Assembly: GCF_009363655.1 (NCBI RefSeq)
Contig: NZ_CP045393.1
Coordinates: forward strand, 1,798,001 to 1,862,000
Direction of reading: 5' to 3'
DNA from: Roseovarius sp. THAF27
GTDB taxonomy: Bacteria; Pseudomonadota; Alphaproteobacteria; Rhodobacterales; Rhodobacteraceae
Length of the DNA stretch: 64,000 nt
The translations under genes were made by a program, and so were the position numbers. The stretch's first letter is position 1. Every line of letters starts with the position of its first letter. The notes beneath the pieces were generated by a model. It made no database searches, was not told where the DNA came from, and saw only the letters and a program-made list of their open reading frames with translations. Positions 9,501 through 17,930 of this stretch are shown in pieces.

Positions 9501-11976
9501 GGGTACGGCCGTCACCGTCACGCCGCTGACCAACGACAGCGATCCTGATGGCGACCCGATCCGCATCATCAACGCCAGCGTTCCGTCCAGCCAGGGCACC
9601 GTGACCTATACCGACGACACGGTCACCTTCACCCCGGCACCGGCCTTTGTGGGCGACGCGACGATCACATACACGATTTCCGACGGCAACGGGCTGACCG
9701 ACACCGCGCAGATCTCGGTCGAGGTGACGGACGTGATCGGCCCGGTCGACGGCAAGGACACCGGCGAGGTGATGACCCCCGGCTACAGCGATGCCGAGGG
9801 CGACCAGATCGACGGCGCCGACGGTGACAACGACACCATCTTCGGCAATGGCGGCGACGACAGGATCGACGCCGGCGAAGGCGACGATACGGTCGATGGC
9901 GGCACCGGCGACGATGAAATCACCGGCGCCAACGGCGACGACAGCGTCGATGGCGGTGAAGGCTCCGACACCCTTGCGGGCGGCGCGGGCACCGACACGC
10001 TGAACGGCGGCCAGGGCGATGACGACGTCGCCGTGGGCGGCGACGACGAGGCGTCTGGCGGCACCGGCGACGACGAGTTCACCGTCGACGCCACCGATCC
10101 GACGGCGGATATCGACGCCACCATCGACGGCGGCTCGGACGGCACCGACGGCAACCCCGACGGCCCGGAAAACGGCGACGAGGGCGACATCCTGAACCTC
10201 GGCGACCAGACCGGCGACCTGACCGTCATCCTGGAAGATGCCGATCCCGAGAACGGCACCGTCAACGGCCTTGATGCCGACGATACGCCCGACATCACCT
10301 TCCAGGAGATCGAGCGCATCATCACCGGCAGCGGCGATGACACCATCGACGCCAAGGATGCCGACGGCCCGATCGACGTGGAAACCGGCGAAGGTGACGA
10401 CAGTGTCGACGGCGGCAATGGCGACGACAAGATCGACACCGGCGACGGCAACGATACGGTCATCTCCGGCGACGGTTCGGACACGGTCGATGGCGGCGAC
10501 GGCGACAACTACATCGACACCTCCAAGAACAGCGCCCTGCCGCTGCCCGATGACGGCTTCCCGTCCTACGGCCCGTTCCCGGCCGTGCCCTCGGATGCCG
10601 ACCCGAACGACGACCGCGATCTTGTCAACACCGGCAACGGCAACGACACGATCTATACCGGCGACGACGACGACACCATCAATGCCGGCGCAGGCGACAA
10701 CTATGTCGACGCGGGCATCGACGACGACGAGATCAACACGCTCTGGGGCGACGACACCATCGTCGGCGGCGAAGGCGACGACACGATCTCTTCGGGTGCA
10801 GGCGACGACCTCATCTACGGCGGTCTCGATCCCAACGTCGTGCCCTTCGACCAGGTCAACATCCCGAACGCCCCCGATGGCGGAACCTTCGGCCCCGACC
10901 CGGACGAAAGCAACGGCCGCGACCTGATCAACGCCGGCGCGGGCAACGACACGGTCTATGGCCAGGACGATGACGACACCATCTACGGTGGCGGCGGCAG
11001 CGACCTGCTCGATGGCGGTATCGACAACGACCTGATCTACGGTGGCAACGGCCGCGACACCATCTATGGCGGCCAGGGTGTCGACACGATGTATGGCGAG
11101 GCCGGCTCGGACGAGTTCCACTTCGACGAGCGCGAACATGCCTTCGGCGACGAGATCGACGGCGGCACCGAGGATGGTGACAACGACCCGACGACCGACA
11201 ACGAGAACGACCAGCTCGACCTGCGCGGTCTCGGCCGGTTCGAGATCGTCCAAAGCGACGGCGTCACCCCGCTGGACCTGACCACGCCGAACGATCCGGA
11301 CGGCAACAGCTTTACCGGCCAGGTCAACTTCCTCGATGCCGACGGCAATGTCGAAGGCTCGCTGAAGTTCACCGAGATCGAGGACGTCATTCCCTGCTTC
11401 ACGCCGGGAACGGTCATCGCCACGCCGAAAGGCGAGCGGCTGGTCGAAGAGCTGCGCGAAGGCGACAAGGTCATCACCCGCGACAACGGTCTGCAGGAAA
11501 TCCGCTGGGTGGGCCGCCGCGATCTGTCGGGGCAGGAGCTGGCGCGCGCGCCGCACCTGCAGCCGGTCCTGATCCGTGCGGGTTCGCTGGGTCACGGCCT
11601 GCCGGAACGCGACATGATGGTCTCGCCGCAGCACCGCCTGCTGATCAACAACGAGAAGTCGGCGCTCTACTTCGAGGACCGCGAGGTTCTGGCGGCGGCC
11701 AAGCACCTGACCGGCATGGAAGGTGTGACCTCGGTCGAGGCCAGCTCGGTCAGCTACATCCACTTCATGTTCGACCAGCACGAGGTGGTGCTGTCCAACG
11801 GTGCCTGGACCGAAAGCTTCCAGCCCGGCGACACGGTGCTCGACGCGATGGGCGACGCCCAGCGCAAGGAGATCTTCGAGCTCTTCCCGGAACTCTCCGA
11901 GGCAGAGGGCCTGAAGGCCTACACCGCCGCGCGCCGGTCGCTGAAACGGCACGAAGCCCGGCTTCTGGTCAAGTAA
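6553..11976 (+). CDS. Giant secreted Hint-domain protein with SdrD-B, cadherin-like and RTX repeats
   Basis: A 1,807-residue acidic protein; the start is MTFSSGG with GGGAG upstream. In order: an SdrD B-like/prealbumin-like domain (about 5-135); glycine-rich RTX nonapeptides (GNGGDDTI type, about 175-200); a beta-rich domain of unknown family (about 210-390); more RTX; six cadherin-like modules of 93-95 residues (about 500-1060); a long RTX tract (about 1080-1530); and a C-terminal Hint_2 domain beginning at Cys1615 (CFTPGT, then GDKVITRDNG, IRWVGRR). RTX repeats bind calcium and usually mark type I secretion, so it is probably exported without a signal peptide. Hint domains are autoproteolytic in other families, but here the C-terminus lacks an intein-like His-Asn end. 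It is probably a surface adhesin or matrix protein; its role is inferred. Confidence 0.9.
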   Translation: MTFSSGGTISGRLFSDSDGDNTENNGTGGYDTGLAGLRVELYKVDSHGNKYFLGYTHTDASGAYEFTGLHTYHSKSYVVKFPTEVNGEPLVKQNVGAENEDSDANQHSGFSDPIAAPYKSGGDKSALNVDAGYTSDAPADGAVDGEDFGEDMALGYDDSNAPTDQGGDKITNDGDLIFGNGGDDTIDGAGGDDTIYGDSGDAGTFEGPRESFNWDLVSSHQADNTVTQNTGSVDVTYTRILDTGHHESDVDNHTNLNTAGIDTGGESIDTNSSLYSETSGKGNTGKFQWEFSKPVGDLEFNINDLDGDGLVTVTAYDADNNAIEVVLQGGKEVVINGNEADANGPYQNQNDPDTTVQVTIPGPVSRVEVSHTQNGHDNSGIHITDMYFDTGFDPDQDGEGGDDVITGGAGADVIYGEGGNDTFVVSTSSDGDGDTIVGGNGPDDTLDNDTLDLRGTGKVTITDAADASDDGARAGTVTFADGSTLEFSQIETILTDPQNEAPTAVDDTVPVDEDETVTFNPTANDTDPDGDTLTVDSIGTPANGTLTDNGDGTYTYTPNENFNGTDSVSYTVTDPSGETSTATITFNVAPVNDAPDAVNDTATTDEETTVTITPLDNDTDVDGDTLRITAATVPSDQGTLTFTDTEIQFTPADDFFGEATISYSITDDNGGTDTAEIAVTVNNVNDAPEAVDDTVSTLEDESVTFDPAANDTDPDGDTLTVTSVTVTDPTLGSAVVNGDGTVTFTPATDYNGPVELTYTVEDPDGLSDTGTVLVNVGQVQDAPEAADDTATTAEDTAIVLTPLDNDTDPDGDTLTITGANVPSEQGTVTFTATTVTFTPAENFNGEATISYTITDGNGGTDSAEIDVTVTPVNDDPVAVDDIENTLEDTPITFNPAANDTDVDGDPLVVSAVDPIDPALGEVVLNGDGTVTFTPAENYNGPVEFTYTVSDGQGGTDTGTALVNVGPVNDAPVAENDDGGSTPQGTAVTVTPLTNDSDPDGDPIRIINASVPSSQGTVTYTDDTVTFTPAPAFVGDATITYTISDGNGLTDTAQISVEVTDVIGPVDGKDTGEVMTPGYSDAEGDQIDGADGDNDTIFGNGGDDRIDAGEGDDTVDGGTGDDEITGANGDDSVDGGEGSDTLAGGAGTDTLNGGQGDDDVAVGGDDEASGGTGDDEFTVDATDPTADIDATIDGGSDGTDGNPDGPENGDEGDILNLGDQTGDLTVILEDADPENGTVNGLDADDTPDITFQEIERIITGSGDDTIDAKDADGPIDVETGEGDDSVDGGNGDDKIDTGDGNDTVISGDGSDTVDGGDGDNYIDTSKNSALPLPDDGFPSYGPFPAVPSDADPNDDRDLVNTGNGNDTIYTGDDDDTINAGAGDNYVDAGIDDDEINTLWGDDTIVGGEGDDTISSGAGDDLIYGGLDPNVVPFDQVNIPNAPDGGTFGPDPDESNGRDLINAGAGNDTVYGQDDDDTIYGGGGSDLLDGGIDNDLIYGGNGRDTIYGGQGVDTMYGEAGSDEFHFDEREHAFGDEIDGGTEDGDNDPTTDNENDQLDLRGLGRFEIVQSDGVTPLDLTTPNDPDGNSFTGQVNFLDADGNVEGSLKFTEIEDVIPCFTPGTVIATPKGERLVEELREGDKVITRDNGLQEIRWVGRRDLSGQELARAPHLQPVLIRAGSLGHGLPERDMMVSPQHRLLINNEKSALYFEDREVLAAAKHLTGMEGVTSVEASSVSYIHFMFDQHEVVLSNGAWTESFQPGDTVLDAMGDAQRKEIFELFPELSEAEGLKAYTAARRSLKRHEARLLVK
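8047..9738 (+). repeat. Six tandem cadherin-like modules within the Hint protein gene
   Basis: Module starts (conserved NDAP-VDD region) fall at 8047, 8326, 8605, 8890, 9169 and 9454, that is 93, 93, 95, 93 and 95 codons apart. Modules 2, 4 and 6 share one pattern (PLDNDTD, VPS-QGT, FTP, GEATISY) and modules 1, 3 and 5 another (FNPAANDTD, NGDGT-TFTP, YNGPVE), so the array looks like a duplicated two-module unit. Each module carries acidic DxDGD loops likely to bind calcium. Confidence 0.8.
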
Positions 11977-11989
11977 CAGCTTTGCAGCC

Positions 11990-12013
11990 GACCGGCCCTT
12001 TCCGGGGCCGGTC
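11990..12013 (+). terminator. GC-rich hairpin after the giant Hint gene
   Basis: A 9-bp perfect stem (GACCGGCCC at 11990-11998 with its complement at 12005-12013, 6-base loop) lies 14 bases after the stop codon. No T tract follows, so it may be an RNA-stabilising hairpin rather than a stand-alone terminator. Confidence 0.4.
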
Positions 12014-12052
12014 ACATGGAATCGGTTACGGGGGCTGACTCGAGTTCCAATG

Positions 12053-12089
12053 AACAATCCTGGCCATTGGCCGGGATTGTTTCGTTTTT
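12053..12089 (+). terminator. Rho-independent terminator
   Basis: A 13-bp stem with one G-T pair (12053-12065 with 12069-12081, 3-base loop ATT) is followed by TCGTTTTT. This is a strong intrinsic terminator between the two Hint genes, so the second Hint gene must have its own promoter. Confidence 0.85.
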
Positions 12090-12264
12090 GAGATCAAGTA
12101 ATTGACGTCCGCATAAATTAACGCCGCATTATGCACAGTATGAAGGATTTTACTCGAATTCTCCTTGAAGCAGAGGTAGATGATGTCTCAATCTTGACTC
12201 AAATTAGACGGTATTGCGGCGCATCTCGGGGGAGGTCCGTCCGCTCCTTCAGGAGGCCACTGCC

Positions 12265-14151
12265 ATGGCGACGATTCCCGGCACTCCCGGCAACGATACG
12301 TTGCAGGGCACCAACGATCCTGACACGATCACCGGCGCGGGCGGCAACGACCGCATTTCCGGCGAAGGCGGCAGCGATTGCATCGACGGCGGATCCGGCG
12401 ATGACGTGCTCTTCGGCGATGCCGGCGAAGGCACCGCGCTCGGCTCCGACGCCTCGCCGCTGGTGCTCGATATCGACAACCTCGTCTCCGACAGTTCGTC
12501 GGGCAACAACTGTGCCCAGGTCGGCGATGTCGCGGTCTACAGCAACGTGGCCACCCTCGAGGACGGCACCCCCATTTCTGCCCGCCTGATCCTGACCGCC
12601 AAGTCCGACAAGGACCTTGCCGTGGACCTGTCCGGCGGCGCGGGGTTCGAGATCCTTCTGAATGGCGACTTCGACGCGCGTGACGTGGGCGAAACCGCCT
12701 CGTTCCGGCTGGAGTTCTTCGACCCGGCCACCGGCCAGAACGTCGCGCTGAACTCCGTCGCCACCTGGAACGACATCGACCGCAACAGCCCCGGCGACCA
12801 GGAATCCGTGATCATCGACGCCGGCAGCTTCACCGATTTCTCGACCTCGGGCGACACGTCCTTGAACGTCACCACCTCGGGTGGCGTGGTCAATGCCGCG
12901 GGGACGGAAACCAACGACCCGTCCGATCAGGACGCGTGGTTCTCGGCCTCGTTCGAGAACCGCGAATTCATCGAGTTTACCCTGGAAACCCGCACCGGCC
13001 AATCCGGCTTTTCCCTGTCGGGCGATCTTATCGACGACCCGGTCGTCACGCCCTTCGTCGAAGGCAACGACACCATCTTCGGCGGCACCGGCAATGACCA
13101 GATCTTCGGGCAGGGCGGCAATGACAGCCTGTCCGGCGGCGACGGCGACGACACGATCGAGGGCGGCTCGGGCAACGACACGATCGACGGCGGCGCCGGC
13201 AATGACCGGATCGACGCGGGCGACGGGTGCGACATCGTCGAGGGCGGCGCGGGCAACGACACGATCTTCGGCGGCGGCGACAATGACAACCTGAACGGCG
13301 GCGCCGACCGCGATACCTTCATCATCAACCAGCTGGGTACGTCGGGCGTCAACAACACCACCGTGAACGGCGGCTCGACCGGCGACGACTACGACACGCT
13401 CGACATCACGCCGCTTCTGGATGACGGCTGGACCGTGACGAATTTCGTCAAGAATCCCGAAACGAATGGCAATCCGGGCTTCAACGGCCAGATCCAGCTT
13501 CAGCGCGGCCAAGAGACGGCCAATATCAACTATACGGATATCGAAGAGCTGATCGTCTGCTTCACGCCGGGCGCACAGATCGCGACGCCGCAGGGCACCC
13601 GCGCGGTCGAGACGCTGCGCCCCGGCGACCGCGTCTTCACCCGCGACAACGGCATCCGCGAGATCCGCTGGGTGGGCCGTCGCGACCTTGGCGCGGCAGA
13701 CCTGGCCGCGATGCCCAAGTTCCAGCCCATCCTGATCCGCAAGGGCGCGCTCGGGGCAGACATGCCCGACCGCGACATGCTTGTCAGCCCGAACCACCGG
13801 ATGCTTCTGGCCAACGAACTGGCCGAGGTCATGTTCGGCGAGCGCGAGGTTCTGATCGCCGCCAAGCACCTGACCGGGCTCGACGGTGTCGACCGCGCGG
13901 TCACCGACAGGGTCAGCTACATCCACCTGATGTTCGACCATCACGAGGTGATCCTGGCCGACGCGGCCTGGTCCGAAAGCTTCCAGCCTGGCGATTACTC
14001 GATGCGCGGCGTGGGGCAGGAAAGCCGCGACGAGATCCTCACGCTCTTCCCCGAGCTTGCCACGCAGGCGGGGTTGGCGGGCTACCACTCCGCCCGCCTG
14101 TCGCTCAAGGCGCACGAGGCGAAGCTGCTGGTGGACCAGGCACTGCGCTAG
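12265..14151 (+). CDS. Secreted Hint-domain protein with RTX repeats
   Basis: A 628-residue protein; start MATIPGTPGND with a perfect AGGAGG 8 bases upstream. N-terminal RTX repeats (about 5-50), a beta-rich central domain of unknown family (about 65-265), a second RTX block (about 270-350, GGSGNDTIDGGAGND type) and a C-terminal Hint_2 domain from Cys432 (CFTPGA, GDRVFTRDNG, IRWVGRR, VSPNHRM). The Hint part and the conserved tail (SESFQPGD, LFPEL, HEAKLLV) are clearly paralogous to those of the giant gene upstream, whereas the N-terminal parts differ. As with other RTX proteins, type I secretion is likely. Whether the Hint domain cleaves, and what it releases or attaches, is unknown. Confidence 0.88.
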   Translation: MATIPGTPGNDTLQGTNDPDTITGAGGNDRISGEGGSDCIDGGSGDDVLFGDAGEGTALGSDASPLVLDIDNLVSDSSSGNNCAQVGDVAVYSNVATLEDGTPISARLILTAKSDKDLAVDLSGGAGFEILLNGDFDARDVGETASFRLEFFDPATGQNVALNSVATWNDIDRNSPGDQESVIIDAGSFTDFSTSGDTSLNVTTSGGVVNAAGTETNDPSDQDAWFSASFENREFIEFTLETRTGQSGFSLSGDLIDDPVVTPFVEGNDTIFGGTGNDQIFGQGGNDSLSGGDGDDTIEGGSGNDTIDGGAGNDRIDAGDGCDIVEGGAGNDTIFGGGDNDNLNGGADRDTFIINQLGTSGVNNTTVNGGSTGDDYDTLDITPLLDDGWTVTNFVKNPETNGNPGFNGQIQLQRGQETANINYTDIEELIVCFTPGAQIATPQGTRAVETLRPGDRVFTRDNGIREIRWVGRRDLGAADLAAMPKFQPILIRKGALGADMPDRDMLVSPNHRMLLANELAEVMFGEREVLIAAKHLTGLDGVDRAVTDRVSYIHLMFDHHEVILADAAWSESFQPGDYSMRGVGQESRDEILTLFPELATQAGLAGYHSARLSLKAHEAKLLVDQALR

Positions 14152-14189
14152 CACCTGCACGCACCGCGCATCCGCGCGCGACCTCAACA

Positions 14190-14557
14190 CTTGGCGCGCC
14201 CCGAGCGCCTTGCGTGTCGAACGCGCTTTGCGTGCCTCGTGCGCTTTGCGCCCTGCTAGCGCCTTGCGTGTTTAACGCCCCTTGCGCGTCGCGCGCGATT
14301 GGCATGTTGCACGCGCCTTGCGCATCCCGCGCGCGTTGGGTGCACAGCGTGCCTTGCACGGGGCGCGTATTGCGCGCGCGTTGCATGTCGCGTGTTGTAT
14401 CCGCCTCGCGCCTCGTGTGTTGCATCGGCCTTGTGCGTCGCGTTTTGCGTCCCGTTCGCCTCGTGAGTTGCTCGCGCCTTGCTTGTTGCGGCCGCCCCGT
14501 GTGTCGCACAGGTCTTGCGCGTTGCACAGGTCTTGCCCCTCGCACCCGACTTGCGCC
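14190..14557. repeat. Degenerate 18-bp tandem array, about 20 units
   Basis: Units begin at 14190, 14208, 14226, 14244, 14262 and 14280 with an exact 18-bp step and a loose consensus CCTTGCGYGTNNNNCGCG; similar units continue to about 14557 with slippage near 14350-14480. The array lies between the convergent 3' ends of the second Hint gene and the MobA-like gene. Both strands are open in several frames and would read as hexapeptide repeats; the most protein-like reading is on the minus strand (QGARDT-type hexads), but no frame has a ribosome-binding site. Confidence 0.75.
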
Positions 14558-14653
14558 AAAGGCCCGAGTCCGAGCGCTTGCGTCCCGCACCCCGCCTGCA
14601 CGCGTTGCGCGCGGATATCTGACCCAAACGCGCCGGGTCACGGGCTGGCCGCG

Positions 14654-15250
14654 TCAATCCCTTGCCGCCCGCCAGTTCGCCCAGGCTTCGGGCGTATCCA
14701 GGTCCATCGTCGCCCGCGTCCCGCCAAGGGGGCAGGGCCGTATCTTTTCCCGCGCGATCACCTCCCGCGCGCCGGTATCGCCGCTGAGCGTGACCAGCGC
14801 CGGCAACAGCCGGGCGGGCAGGAGGGTCGGGTGCCCGAACTGCCCGTCCTCGTCCGTGGCGCGGATCACGTCGCGCGGATGGTGCGCGTGGACCGCCGCA
14901 ACCGCCCGCATGTCCCCGGACGTCAGATCCGGCATGTCTGGCAAGACGATCATCAGCCCGGCCAGGTCCCGTTCCATCGCCCAATGCGCTGCCACGCGCA
15001 GCGACGCACTGATCCCGGCCACCGCATCGGCGACGGGCCGCGTCTCAAGCCCCGTGCCTGCCGCCCCAAGGCTGGCGGCGCGCGCACCGGACCCTGCGGG
15101 CAACGTAACAAGGACAGGTAAACCGAGGTTTAACGCCCGCCGCGTTTGCCGCAGCAACAGGGGAACGCCGTCCACCTCTTCCAACAGCTTGTCGCGGCCG
15201 CGCATCCGCGACGACGCCCCCGCGGCGGGCAGCACGATCCCCAATGTCAC
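14654..15250 (-). CDS. MobA-like NTP transferase (molybdopterin cytidylyltransferase/guanylyltransferase family)
   Basis: A 198-residue protein with the nucleotidyltransferase N-terminus LPAAGASSRMRGRDKLLEEVDG (residues 7-28), the metal-binding region LPDMPDL (about 105-111) and the GHPTLLP segment (about 140) seen in MocA/MobA-type enzymes. These activate molybdopterin with CTP or GTP for molybdenum hydroxylases or DMSO-reductase-type enzymes. The start is a GTG at 15250. It is followed by the 18-bp array and preceded by the dimethylglycine dehydrogenase-like gene, whose stop is 33 bases after the start on the far side. The exact nucleotide used cannot be told. Confidence 0.8.
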   Translation of the reverse strand: MTLGIVLPAAGASSRMRGRDKLLEEVDGVPLLLRQTRRALNLGLPVLVTLPAGSGARAASLGAAGTGLETRPVADAVAGISASLRVAAHWAMERDLAGLMIVLPDMPDLTSGDMRAVAAVHAHHPRDVIRATDEDGQFGHPTLLPARLLPALVTLSGDTGAREVIAREKIRPCPLGGTRATMDLDTPEAWANWRAARD

Positions 15251-15282
15251 GTCTTCCGGGCCTTTCGCTGATGATCCGGGGA

Positions 15283-17700
15283 CTATCCTCGCATCCGGCT
15301 CATGTCAGGGTCAAACAGATGCTCTGTCAGCAGTCTCGCCGCGCACATCTCGCCCAGGATCTCGATCTCGGCCTGCAAGCCCGGTTGGGCGTGTTCGGCC
15401 GGTATCAGCGCCAGCGCGACGGATTTTCCGGCGTGGTGCGAATAGCCGCCCGAGGTGCAGAAGCCCTGCACGGTCCCGTCGATCCAGACAGGTTCATACC
15501 CGTTCACATCGGCATCCGTGGCCTCCACCTCGAACGCCACCAGCGCACGCTTGGCGCCTTCGGCCCGCTCTGTCTCGGCCGCCGCGCGCCCGTTGAAATC
15601 GGCGTTTTTCCTGAAACTGATGAAGCGATCCATCCCGGTCTCGCCCGGCGTGTAATCGGGCGAAAACTCCGACAGCCACGAGCCGAAGAAGCGGTCCAGC
15701 CGCAGCGACATCATCGCCCGCATCCCGAAAGGTTTCAGGCCGAAGCCCTTGCCCTTGCTCCATAATTCGTCCCACAGCGCCCGCTGCGCCATCGGATCGC
15801 AATAAATCTCGAACCCGAGGTCGCCGGTATAGCTCACGCGCTGCACGAGGCAATCGACCATTCCCACGGTGATCTGCCGCAGATCCATGAACGCCATGTC
15901 CGAGATATCCGCCCGCGTGCAGGCCGCCAGCAGGTCGCGCGACTTCGGCCCCGCCAGTTGAAACCCGTTCAGCCGGTCCGAGATATTTTCAACGCGCACA
16001 CCCTCCGCCGCGTTCTGCTCGAACCACCGCATGTGATAGGCCTGCGCCCCGTAGGAGGCGGTCAGCTGGAACGCCTCGTCCGACAGGCAGGACACCGTGA
16101 AATCCCCGATCAGCCGCCCCGCATGCGACAGCATCGGCGTCAGGCTGATGCGCCCCGGTTTCGGGATGCGCCCGGCCATGATCCGGTCCAGCCAATCGCG
16201 CGCGGCGGGGCCGGTCACCAGGTACTTGCCGAAGTTGTGCACCTCATTGATTCCAACAGCTTCGCGGACGGCCTTCACCTCGCGCGCCGCGGCCTCCCAC
16301 GCGTTCGAGCGGCGGAAACTCGGCGTCTCGAACCGCGGCTCGTCGCCTGTCGCGAAGTAGTTCACGACCTCCAGCCCGAATTGATGCCCCCAGACCGCGC
16401 CCATGCCATCGAAAATGTCGTACATCGGCGTCGTGCGGAAGGGGCGCGCGGCGGGCAGTTCCTCGTTCGGGTAGCTGACGGAGAACCGTTTCTGGTAGTT
16501 CTCAATCACCTTGGGCAGGGTATAGCCCGGCGTGATCCAATCGCCGTAACGCGCCACGTCCATGGCCGAGACATCCCGCTCGCATTCTCCCTCGACCATC
16601 CACTGCGCCAGCATCAGGCCCACGCCGCCGCCCTGGCTGAACCCGGCCATCACACCACAGGCCGACCAGTAGTTCCGCAGACCCGGCACCGGCCCGACCA
16701 GCGGGTTGCCGTCCGGCGCAAAGGTGAACGGCCCGTGAATGACCGATTTCACCCCGGCACGTTCCAGCGCGGGGAAACGTTTGTAAGCAAAATCAATGGA
16801 GTGCTCGATCTTGTCAAAGTCGTCGGGCAACAGTTCATGGCCAAATTCCCACGGCGTGCCGTCCACCGCCCAGGCGCGGCAGGGCTGCTCGTAGAAGCCG
16901 ATACATAGCCCGCGCCCCTCCTGCCGCAGATAGCTTTCGCCCGCGGGGTCCATCACGTGCGGATGCTCTCCGCCCGCATCGATGATGGCAGCGATTTCGG
17001 GCACCTCCTCGGTCACAAGGTACTGGTGCTCCATTGGGTAGATCGGCACGTAAACACCTGCCATCGCGCCCACCTCGCGTGCCCACAGGCCGCCGGCATT
17101 GACCACATGCTCGGCCAGGATCGTGCCTTTCTCGGTCACGACTTCCCAAGTCCCATCCGGTTTCGGGTTCGTTTCCAATACCTTGCAGTGCGTCTCGATG
17201 GTGGCGCCGCCCATGCGCGCGGCCTTGGCATAGGCATGGGTTGTGCCCGACGGGTCAAGGTGACCGTCCAGTGGATCGTAAAGCGCCCCGATGATGCCGT
17301 CGGTATTGGTGACCGGCGCGATCTTGCGCACCTCCTCGGGGCCGACGATCTCTGTCTCCAGCCCCATGTATCGGTGCTTGGCCCGCTCAGCGAGCAGCAT
17401 GTCGAAGCGATCCTTGTTGTCCGCCAGCGTCACGCCGCCCACGTGGTGCAGCCCGCAGGACATGCCGGTGATCTCTTCCAACTCCTTGTAAAGCTTGATC
17501 GTATAGCCCTGAAGCGCGGCCATGTTGGTGTCGCCGTTCAGCGTATGAAAGCCCCCGGCGGCATGCCAGGTCGAACCGGAGGTCAGGTCCGACCGCTCGA
17601 TCAGCATCACGTCCGACCAGCCCAGTTTCGTCAGGTGGTAAAGCACGCTGCATCCGACAACGCCGCCGCCGATCACGGCCACTCGGGTGGTGGTTTTCAT
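15283..17700 (-). CDS. FAD-dependent dimethylglycine/sarcosine dehydrogenase-like protein (DAO-GcvT fusion)
   Basis: An 805-residue flavoprotein. The N-terminal dinucleotide site is GGGVVG (11-16), followed by GSTWHAAG, in which His46 lines up with the His that covalently holds FAD in mammalian dimethylglycine and sarcosine dehydrogenases. A DAO domain (about 1-380) and FAO_M region are followed by GcvT and GcvT_C domains (about 430-800) that transfer the one-carbon unit to tetrahydrofolate. It oxidatively removes an N-methyl group from a substrate such as dimethylglycine or sarcosine. The start at 17698-17700 has AGGAA upstream. Its closest relative in the window is the divergent gene at 18335. 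Confidence 0.88.
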   Translation of the reverse strand: MKTTTRVAVIGGGVVGCSVLYHLTKLGWSDVMLIERSDLTSGSTWHAAGGFHTLNGDTNMAALQGYTIKLYKELEEITGMSCGLHHVGGVTLADNKDRFDMLLAERAKHRYMGLETEIVGPEEVRKIAPVTNTDGIIGALYDPLDGHLDPSGTTHAYAKAARMGGATIETHCKVLETNPKPDGTWEVVTEKGTILAEHVVNAGGLWAREVGAMAGVYVPIYPMEHQYLVTEEVPEIAAIIDAGGEHPHVMDPAGESYLRQEGRGLCIGFYEQPCRAWAVDGTPWEFGHELLPDDFDKIEHSIDFAYKRFPALERAGVKSVIHGPFTFAPDGNPLVGPVPGLRNYWSACGVMAGFSQGGGVGLMLAQWMVEGECERDVSAMDVARYGDWITPGYTLPKVIENYQKRFSVSYPNEELPAARPFRTTPMYDIFDGMGAVWGHQFGLEVVNYFATGDEPRFETPSFRRSNAWEAAAREVKAVREAVGINEVHNFGKYLVTGPAARDWLDRIMAGRIPKPGRISLTPMLSHAGRLIGDFTVSCLSDEAFQLTASYGAQAYHMRWFEQNAAEGVRVENISDRLNGFQLAGPKSRDLLAACTRADISDMAFMDLRQITVGMVDCLVQRVSYTGDLGFEIYCDPMAQRALWDELWSKGKGFGLKPFGMRAMMSLRLDRFFGSWLSEFSPDYTPGETGMDRFISFRKNADFNGRAAAETERAEGAKRALVAFEVEATDADVNGYEPVWIDGTVQGFCTSGGYSHHAGKSVALALIPAEHAQPGLQAEIEILGEMCAARLLTEHLFDPDMSRMRG

Positions 17701-17930
17701 GGGGATTCCTTTCAGTCCGCTGTTGCGACCAGACTGTATGACTGCCGTCGGGCGGCATGTCCGTTTGCGACGGGTTTTGTCGTAAAGAGAAGGCGCACGC
17801 GACACCTGCCTGAGACGTTCAATCGACCGGCGGTGGCAGGGCAGGATATGCTGCATGATCCGATCGGCAAAATAATCTGTTAACAAAACGTTAATTTTTC
17901 ACTAGATTTCCTGCATTCAAAGGATTTCTC

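Noticed and set aside
9780..11120. Short repeats that could be taken for a CRISPR array
   Set aside because: They are in-frame RTX nonapeptide codons (GG-GND type) within the Hint protein, not equal repeats with unique spacers.
6910..12057. A 1.7-kb-residue open frame antisense to the giant Hint gene
   Set aside because: It arises from the GC-rich repeats of the real gene; its product is a monotone of Val, Ala, Asp and Arg, and has no domain or start signal.
14105..14641. A 178-codon minus-strand frame over the 18-bp array with hexapeptide repeats
   Set aside because: It starts at a GTG without a ribosome-binding site and overlaps the end of the Hint gene; kept only as a possible reading of the repeat.
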